Assembly: GCA_945877045.1 (NCBI GenBank)
Contig: CAMCQW010000158.1
Coordinates: forward strand, 1 to 5,000
Origin: Chryseobacterium gleum
Lineage (GTDB): Bacteria > Bacteroidota > Bacteroidia > Flavobacteriales_D > Crocinitomicaceae
Reading direction: 5' to 3'
DNA: 5,000 nucleotides
The notes under the pieces are model-generated. The model was not told where the DNA came from. It did no database searches and saw nothing but the letters and a program-made list of their open reading frames with translations. Positions 1-5,000 of the stretch are shown here, piece after piece; position 1 is the stretch's first letter, and the number at the start of each line of letters is the position of its first letter. The position numbers were made by a program, and so were the translations under genes.

Positions 1-291
1 TTAGAAAGTTTTAATATTAAAGAAAATTATTACGAGTGCCTAGATCGAGGAGAAAAAGGGAAAAATGCGGTGGATAACTCGCTTGAAAATCATTTTGAAT
101 CAATTATTGGATTTGCTCAAGACCTCAATCATGCGCTTTCATTAGTTGAATTACTCCAAGAACATATTGAACATCGCTTAAAAAATTACACACGATGTAT
201 TGCTAAATCAACTGACAATTACTTGAAATACTTGCTTGAGACTTACAATCGACATCTTTGTCAAAAATTACGAGCACGCATTGTTGATTAG
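1..291 (+). CDS. C-terminal part of an unrecognised helical protein (5' end outside window)
   Basis: The reading frame is open from the first base of the window and closes with TAG at 289-291, giving 96 codons. A GTG at 70 could in principle start a 73-residue protein. I prefer a truncated longer gene because the 23 codons before that GTG are open, use the same kind of codons and read like protein, and GTG starts are uncommon in Bacteroidota. The visible part is polar and looks mostly alpha-helical, with Leu/Ile spaced as in amphipathic helices (for example around HALSLVELLQEHIEHRL) and a basic end (KLRARIVD). It has no signal peptide, membrane segment or catalytic motif, and I do not recognise the family. 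It lies 22 bases before the GWxTD gene on the same strand, so co-transcription is possible. Coding status is fairly sure; function is unknown. Confidence 0.65.
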   Translation, partial: LESFNIKENYYECLDRGEKGKNAVDNSLENHFESIIGFAQDLNHALSLVELLQEHIEHRLKNYTRCIAKSTDNYLKYLLETYNRHLCQKLRARIVD

Positions 292-313
292 AAAAGTTTA
301 TTAATTTAGTAGA
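292..313 (+). other. Short AT-rich intergenic spacer
   Basis: These 22 bases between the 5' gene and the GWxTD gene are AT-rich and hold no hairpin-plus-T-run terminator, no clear Shine-Dalgarno and no room for a complete Bacteroidota promoter (TTTG about 19-21 bases before TAnnTTTG). This favours read-through transcription from the upstream gene, unless a promoter lies inside that gene. Confidence 0.5.
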
Positions 314-1765
314 ATGAGATCAACAATTGCCCTTGTACTTACTTTTTCACTCGCTATTACAATGCTAACTTTTGGGCAAACATCCAAAGCAAGAGCGTAT
401 TTAGACACCAAACAATTTTACAATCCTTCCATTGGGAATTACCTCGAAATTCAGCTTCAGTTTGTGGGTTATAGCCTTAATTACAAAGCATTAAAGGAAG
501 GCGTTCAAGCAACCGTTGCGATCAGATTAAATATAATTTCAGAAACAAAGGATACAATTTCAGACCTCTATCTATTAAATTCTCCTATTTTTAAAGACAG
601 CATCATAGACGACTTCTATGATATAAGGCGTTTTAAACTTACGCCAGGGAATTATCAATTATCCTTAGAAATTCAAGATGTAAATAATATGGGGAAGCCC
701 TTAAGTGCGCAGCAAAGTATTGAAGTAATTGAATTAAAAGATAAAGCATCCATTTCAGCGATTGAAATAGCTGAGTTTGCTTATCCCGATACATTGGAAA
801 GTGTTTTTCAAAAATCAGGATTTTATATTATCCCAAAGATTTCAAATTATTACCCTACGCAACTGAATAAAATGCCCATATATTTAGAAGTGTATAATCT
901 AAATCTACCTGGAGATTCAATCGTAGGTATAAAACAATCGGTCATTGATGTCGAAAACAAAATAGAATTAGAAGAATATACCACCTTTAATAGGCTAAAA
1001 CCGAATGCGGTCACTCCTATTTTTAAAACAATTGATCTAAGTCTTTTGCCAAGTGGAAAGTACGCCCTAAATTATTCCCTCGTAAACCGCAAAATGGAGG
1101 AGAAGTACTTAGAAAGTTATGTTTTTGAGCGAACGAATGATTTTTTGGATAGCATCCAATCAGAAAACGTGGTTTTAGACCCCTCCTTTCAGGAATCCAT
1201 CAGCGAGGATAGTGTGATTTATTTTCTTGAAAGTCTTATTCCGATAGCTAAGCCAGCCGAAATAAAAAACATTATCTCATCTATTCAAACAAAAAATAAT
1301 TCTTTGATGCGCAAGCACATTCAAGCTTTCTGGAAATATACTGCTCCAAATTCTGCGTATGAGGCATGGATAAAATATAAAAATCAAATTTACTTGGTGG
1401 AACGTTCCTTTGGAAACAATTTTCAAGAAGGATTTGAAACAGATCGTGGACGTGTCTATCTAAAATACGGCTCGCCTAGCTCCATCAATGCCAGAGAAAC
1501 TTCTCCAACAGAATACCCATATGAAATTTGGATTTACAACAAAATAGGTTCTTTTAGCAACAAGAGATTTGTATTTTACAACCCTGATTTGGTTAATAAT
1601 GCTTATCGTTTACTGCATTCAGATATGTTAGGAGAATTAAAAAACCCATCTTGGCAACAGATCTTAGTGAAACGTAATACAATGAACGGAGACGTTGATA
1701 ATCCTAATAAATTTAATCAAAGAGTGTGGGGCGGAAACAGCAATGATTTGTTCCGGCAATACTGA
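314..1765 (+). CDS. Secreted GWxTD-domain protein
   Basis: This is a 483-residue exported protein of the GWxTD-domain family, whose molecular role is, to my knowledge, not established. A signal peptide covers about residues 1-21 (hydrophobic run ALVLTFSLAITMLTFG), with cleavage plausible after Gly21 or Ala28. Residues 29-270 form a beta-rich region that opens with the family-typical YLDTKQFYNPSIGNYLEI block. Residues 295-370 are helical and include FWKY at 339-342. The domain core follows: GFETDRGRVYLKYGSP at 373-388, YPYEIWIYN at 401-409 and RFVFYN at 418-423. The second signature residue is Phe374 instead of Trp. No lipobox Cys or C-terminal sorting domain is visible, so a periplasmic location is inferred. 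ATG 314 is the first start that includes the whole signal peptide; no Shine-Dalgarno precedes it. The gene ends in tandem stops TGA-TAA (1763-1768), and the glycosyltransferase starts six bases after the first stop. Family assignment is firm; function is open. Confidence 0.9.
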   Translation: MRSTIALVLTFSLAITMLTFGQTSKARAYLDTKQFYNPSIGNYLEIQLQFVGYSLNYKALKEGVQATVAIRLNIISETKDTISDLYLLNSPIFKDSIIDDFYDIRRFKLTPGNYQLSLEIQDVNNMGKPLSAQQSIEVIELKDKASISAIEIAEFAYPDTLESVFQKSGFYIIPKISNYYPTQLNKMPIYLEVYNLNLPGDSIVGIKQSVIDVENKIELEEYTTFNRLKPNAVTPIFKTIDLSLLPSGKYALNYSLVNRKMEEKYLESYVFERTNDFLDSIQSENVVLDPSFQESISEDSVIYFLESLIPIAKPAEIKNIISSIQTKNNSLMRKHIQAFWKYTAPNSAYEAWIKYKNQIYLVERSFGNNFQEGFETDRGRVYLKYGSPSSINARETSPTEYPYEIWIYNKIGSFSNKRFVFYNPDLVNNAYRLLHSDMLGELKNPSWQQILVKRNTMNGDVDNPNKFNQRVWGGNSNDLFRQY

Positions 1766-1771
1766 TAACTT

Positions 1772-2791
1772 ATGCAGGAATTAGCCATCGTCATCTTGAA
1801 TTTTAATGGTTTTGATCATTTAAGTAATTTCTTGCCAAGTATTTGTAAATACAATAATGATTTTCCCATTGTAGTCATTGACAATGCGTCGACGGATGAA
1901 TCTATTGCCTTATTAAGTGAGAAATTTCCTCAAGTAGAAGTCGTGAAACTCCCTTCTAATTTTGGCTTTGCAGCGGGATACAATGAAGGATTAGACTTGA
2001 TTAAAAACCGATTCAGGTTTTATATTTTGTTAAATAGCGATGTAGAAGTAAGCGAAAACTGGATCCCTCCCCTACTTTCAACGATGGAAGATGAAAAGAT
2101 TGCTGCTTGTCAGCCAAAAATTAGATCGTACACTAAAAAAACACATTTTGAACATGCCGGTGGCGCTGGAGGTTATTTAGATAAAAATTATTTCCCCTTT
2201 TGTCGAGGGAGAATATTCGATCATTGTGAAGAAGACATTGGGCAATACGATAGCCTTTGCAAGGTAAGCTGGACCTCCGGAGCAGCGATGCTTATTCGTG
2301 CAGAATTATTTCATTCAATTGGAGGTTTTGACGCTGATTTCTTTGCACACATGGAGGAAATAGACCTTTGTTTACGCTTAAATCAAGCAGGTTATACGGT
2401 GTTTTGTGAACCAAAATCAGTTGTTTATCACCTTGGAGGTGGAACCATGGCCTATGAATCCCCTACCAAATTATTTTTAAATTTTAGAAATAATTTAATC
2501 ATGTTACTGAAAAACAAGCCTAATTATTGGGGACCTCGTTTATTTATCCGAATGTGCTTCGATGGCATAGCTGCACTTCAATTTTTAGTAAGAGGACAAT
2601 TCACGAAATTTTACATGGTTGTCTTTGCCCATTTTTCCTTTTATGCTAAAATTGGGCAAACCCTTTCGAAAAGAAAAGCTAACAAAAAGAATCTCAAACA
2701 ATTTTATAGCTACAAAGGAAATATCATTTGGGATTATTATTTTAAGAAAAACAAAATATACAAAAGCTTAAACAAAAGACGCTTTACATGA
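1772..2791 (+). CDS. Family 2 glycosyltransferase (rhamnosyltransferase-like)
   Basis: This 339-residue inverting GT-A glycosyltransferase probably adds a sugar from a nucleotide donor to a growing envelope glycan at the cytoplasmic face of the inner membrane. The N-terminal Rossmann-like half shows VILNFNG (7-13) and the donor-binding VVIDNASTD (34-42). NFGFAAGYNEG (63-73) follows, then the metal-binding DxD-equivalent LNSD (87-90). The acceptor half has WTSGAAMLIR (167-176), GGFD (184-187), the catalytic-base-type EEID (195-198) and VVYHLGGGT (217-225). This order matches the WbbL/rhamnosyltransferase-like branch of GT2. Donor and acceptor cannot be read from sequence, so no symbol is given. 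Residues about 255-296 are hydrophobic or amphipathic, and the last 41 are strongly basic, both consistent with membrane attachment. It starts six bases after the GWxTD stop and overlaps the mannosidase start by 4 bases, which implies translational coupling. Length is normal for the group and no motif is broken. Confidence 0.93.
   Translation: MQELAIVILNFNGFDHLSNFLPSICKYNNDFPIVVIDNASTDESIALLSEKFPQVEVVKLPSNFGFAAGYNEGLDLIKNRFRFYILLNSDVEVSENWIPPLLSTMEDEKIAACQPKIRSYTKKTHFEHAGGAGGYLDKNYFPFCRGRIFDHCEEDIGQYDSLCKVSWTSGAAMLIRAELFHSIGGFDADFFAHMEEIDLCLRLNQAGYTVFCEPKSVVYHLGGGTMAYESPTKLFLNFRNNLIMLLKNKPNYWGPRLFIRMCFDGIAALQFLVRGQFTKFYMVVFAHFSFYAKIGQTLSKRKANKKNLKQFYSYKGNIIWDYYFKKNKIYKSLNKRRFT
2788..2791 (+). 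other. ATGA stop/start overlap (translational coupling)
   Basis: The mannosidase ATG (2788-2790) overlaps the glycosyltransferase stop TGA (2789-2791), and a second in-frame ATG follows at 2791. There is no purine-rich Shine-Dalgarno sequence upstream (the preceding bases are GACGCTTTAC). Start of the mannosidase therefore probably depends on ribosomes that finish the glycosyltransferase. This is the strongest evidence in the window that two genes share one mRNA. Confidence 0.8.
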
Positions 2792-5000
2792 TGAAATTCG
2801 GTACAACATTTCTTTTTTTGATAATATTCCTGCATTCATTTACCCAAAAACCAATTAAAGAAATCCAGGGCGCAAGTGACAAAGCACAAGAACTCTTGTG
2901 GAGAAGTAATAGTCGCCCTTTAACACCAAGTAATTATGTGAATCCGTTTATTGGAACTGGCGGTCATGGCCATACCTTTCCAGGAGCTACGGCACCATTC
3001 GGGATGATTCAACTTAGTCCTGATACACGCGAAGATAATTGGGATGGATCATCGGGCTATCATTATTCCGATTCAATAATTTATGGATTTAGCCATACCC
3101 ATTTAAGTGGAACAGGTATTCCAGACTATTGTGATATCTTATTCGTTCCTCAAATCGGAAAAGCGAAATTAACACCCGGATATAAAAACAAAGAGGGTTA
3201 TGGTGCCCCCTTTAAACACAAAAATGAACTAGCTAAACCTGGCCTCTATGAAGTTAAATTAGCTAATGGAATAAATGTTCGACTGACCGCCACCAAACGA
3301 GCAGGTATGCATGAATATACATTCACAGAAAAGAAAGGAGATAAAACAATATTGATCGATTTAGATCACCGAGATCAGGTAATAAATGCCGAATTTACCC
3401 TAATTGATAAGCACACGATTAGCGGAAAAAGAATTTCAAACTCTTGGGCGAAAGAACAGCACGTCTATTTTCATATTGAGACCTCGATTCCCTATTCAAA
3501 AGCAACATTAATAACAAAAAATGGCGCGAATAAACTTTTACTAACTTTTCCAAAAGACACGAAGACATTATTAATTAAAACAGGAATTTCAGCCGTTGAT
3601 CAACAAGGGGCGCTTACCAATCTTACACAGGAAATTCCACATTGGAATTTCAACGAAATTGTAGCAAATACAACTCGATTATGGGATAAGGAACTTTCAA
3701 AAATTGAAATTAGCGACAAAAACGAAACCAATCTCCGTATTTTTTACACGGCCCTTTACCATACCTTTATTTCACCGAATATTTTTTCAGACCAAGATGG
3801 TCGATATAGAGGAAGAGATAATAAAATACATTCCCTTAGCAAGAAGGACCAACAATACACCGTTTTTTCACTTTGGGATACCTACAGGGCTGCACACCCA
3901 TTATACACCATAGTGCAGCAAGACCTTACCAATCAATTTATTAGAACATTTCTAAGACAGTACCAAGAAGGAGGCGATTTACCGGTATGGGAATTAGCAG
4001 GAAACGAAACCGAATGCATGATTGGTTATCACAGCGTATCCGTGATGGCTGATGCCTTTATGAAAAACGTAAGCGATTTTGATACGGTTGCAGCACTAAA
4101 GGCCATGATTGCTACCTCCAATTTTGATGAATACGGAAAGAAAAAATTTGAAAGCGATGGATTTATTAGTGCAGACCAAGAACCTGAATCCGTATCAAAA
4201 ACCTTGGAATATGCCTATGACGATTACTGCATATATAAAATGGCAGAGAAAATGGGAGAAGATGAAATAGCAAAAACCTACCTAAAAAGGAGTTTCAATT
4301 TTATAAATCTATTTGATCCTAGCACTTCCTTCATGCGTGCTAAACGAGGTGCACAATGGTATTCCCCATTCCTTCCTAGCGATGTCAATTTCAATTATAC
4401 CGAAGCAAATAGCTGGCAATATTCCTTATATGCACCGCAATTAATCCCTCAACTTAGTAATATGCTAGGAGGTAAAAGTAAATTAGAAGCTTGGTTAAAT
4501 CAATTATTTAATACTGCAACCATCCCCTCAGGTCGCGAACAAGCAGATATTACCGGTTTAATTGGACAATATGCGCATGGAAACGAGCCATCTCACCACA
4601 TGGCCTATCTTTATAATTACACGAATTCTCCACACCTCACGCAATTTTATGTCGACAGCATATTAAAAACAATGTACTCAAACAAAGCTGATGGACTTTC
4701 CGGAAATGAAGATTGCGGGCAAATGAGTGCCTGGTATGTTCTAAGTTCAATGGGATTTTACCCTGTTACACCCGGAAGCGCAAGCTACCAAATTGGAAGA
4801 CCTATATTTGATCTTGTTAAAATAAAATTGGAGAATGGAAAAGAATTTACTATTCAAACCATTCAAAATTCTCCCGTAAATAAATACATCGATTACATAG
4901 AACTAAATGATTCAATAATTGCATCTAACACATTGGATCATGCTGATATTGTAGCTGGAGGCAAGCTTGTTTTCTACATGACCAACATTCCTAAAATAAC
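2788..5000 (+). CDS. Secreted GH92 alpha-mannosidase (3' end outside window)
   Basis: This is a glycoside hydrolase family 92 exo-alpha-mannosidase. The family is calcium-dependent and inverting, and releases mannose from N-glycans, mannans or related glycans. The frame stays open for 737 codons to the window edge; members are usually about 740-760 residues, so little is missing. Residues 1-20 look like a signal peptide (hydrophobic FLFLIIFLHSF). The N-terminal beta-sandwich begins with YVNPFIGTGGHGHTFPGA (50-67), then APFGMIQLSPDTR (69-81) and GFSHTHLSGTG (100-110). The (alpha/alpha)6 domain carries FSLWDTYRAAHP (360-371), WELAGNETECMIGYHS (401-416), YTEANSWQY (537-545), GNEPSHH (598-604) and GLSGNEDCGQMSAWYV (636-651). 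Glu539 is my candidate catalytic acid, judged from motif spacing, and Asp642 the candidate base. A Glu-to-Gln change in GH92 is linked to mannosyl-phosphate activity; Glu is kept at 539. ATG 2788 overlaps the previous stop (ATGA); the adjacent ATG 2791 is equally possible. No lipobox Cys is visible, so it is probably periplasmic or secreted. Specificity is not determined. Confidence 0.95.
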   Translation, partial: MMKFGTTFLFLIIFLHSFTQKPIKEIQGASDKAQELLWRSNSRPLTPSNYVNPFIGTGGHGHTFPGATAPFGMIQLSPDTREDNWDGSSGYHYSDSIIYGFSHTHLSGTGIPDYCDILFVPQIGKAKLTPGYKNKEGYGAPFKHKNELAKPGLYEVKLANGINVRLTATKRAGMHEYTFTEKKGDKTILIDLDHRDQVINAEFTLIDKHTISGKRISNSWAKEQHVYFHIETSIPYSKATLITKNGANKLLLTFPKDTKTLLIKTGISAVDQQGALTNLTQEIPHWNFNEIVANTTRLWDKELSKIEISDKNETNLRIFYTALYHTFISPNIFSDQDGRYRGRDNKIHSLSKKDQQYTVFSLWDTYRAAHPLYTIVQQDLTNQFIRTFLRQYQEGGDLPVWELAGNETECMIGYHSVSVMADAFMKNVSDFDTVAALKAMIATSNFDEYGKKKFESDGFISADQEPESVSKTLEYAYDDYCIYKMAEKMGEDEIAKTYLKRSFNFINLFDPSTSFMRAKRGAQWYSPFLPSDVNFNYTEANSWQYSLYAPQLIPQLSNMLGGKSKLEAWLNQLFNTATIPSGREQADITGLIGQYAHGNEPSHHMAYLYNYTNSPHLTQFYVDSILKTMYSNKADGLSGNEDCGQMSAWYVLSSMGFYPVTPGSASYQIGRPIFDLVKIKLENGKEFTIQTIQNSPVNKYIDYIELNDSIIASNTLDHADIVAGGKLVFYMTNIPKI

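Noticed and set aside
65..67. ATG at 65 behind a purine-rich stretch (AGGAGAAAAAGGG) resembling a Shine-Dalgarno
   Set aside because: The frame from this ATG closes after about 26 codons, whereas the frame through GTG 70 continues an open frame from base 1. The purine run encodes DRGEKGK in that longer frame.
231..260. Possible Bacteroidota promoter: CTTG (231-234), 18 bases, CATCTTTG (253-260)
   Set aside because: Both boxes differ from the TTTG/TAnnTTTG consensus, the spacing is one base short, and the site lies inside the upstream coding region. In AT-rich DNA such near matches occur by chance, so it is not listed as a feature, although it is correctly placed to serve the GWxTD gene.
70..291. 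Independent 73-residue gene starting at GTG 70
   Set aside because: Not excluded, but the frame is open to the window edge and the preceding codons look coding, so a truncated longer gene is the simpler reading.
3704..3913. A 69-codon plus-strand open frame inside the mannosidase gene
   Set aside because: It lies entirely within the GH92 frame, which is supported by family motifs on both sides (LWDTYRAAHP is encoded over the same bases). Its own product has no recognisable features.
1..5000. CRISPR array, tRNA/rRNA, insertion sequence, integron or phage signals
   Set aside because: No spaced direct repeats, cloverleaf, terminal inverted repeats, transposase or integrase sequence was seen. 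Coding sequence fills about 99% of the window and all of it reads as single-copy genes.
2788..5000. Frameshift or pseudogene in the mannosidase
   Set aside because: The frame was followed codon by codon from 2788 to 5000 without a stop, and all family motifs occur in the correct order, so the gene is only cut by the window edge.

Overview
The window reads as a piece of a Bacteroidota chromosome, probably of the Flavobacteriia/Sphingobacteriia type. The DNA is AT-rich. All genes are on the plus strand and tightly packed. None of the visible starts has a clear Shine-Dalgarno sequence, which is common in this phylum. The protein families also fit: a GWxTD-domain envelope protein and a family 92 glycoside hydrolase are both typical of Bacteroidota. 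The genus cannot be named from the sequence.

Layout: (1) bases 1-291 carry the 3' end of a gene that begins before the window, giving a helical C-terminus I do not recognise. (2) After 22 bases, 314-1765 encodes a secreted GWxTD-domain protein that ends in tandem stop codons. (3) Six bases later, 1772-2791 encodes a family 2 glycosyltransferase related to the rhamnosyltransferase-like group. (4) A second 4-base ATGA overlap leads into a secreted GH92 alpha-mannosidase that starts at 2788 and is still open at base 5000. It is nearly complete, with all main family motifs present.

The spacings (22, 6 and -4 bases) suggest one transcription unit, at least from the GWxTD gene onward. No terminator, internal promoter, RNA gene, insertion sequence or CRISPR array was seen. 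The unit couples an exported protein of a poorly understood family, a cytoplasmic sugar transferase and an exported mannosidase. It could be an envelope or surface-glycan module, or only a loose housekeeping cluster; the sequence does not decide. There is no SusC/SusD pair here, so a classical polysaccharide utilisation locus is not shown. I found no clear sign of an undescribed system. The points worth a second look are the gene combination, a changed residue in each of two family signatures (GFETD in the GWxTD protein, TEANSW/GNED in the mannosidase), and the unidentified 5' gene.
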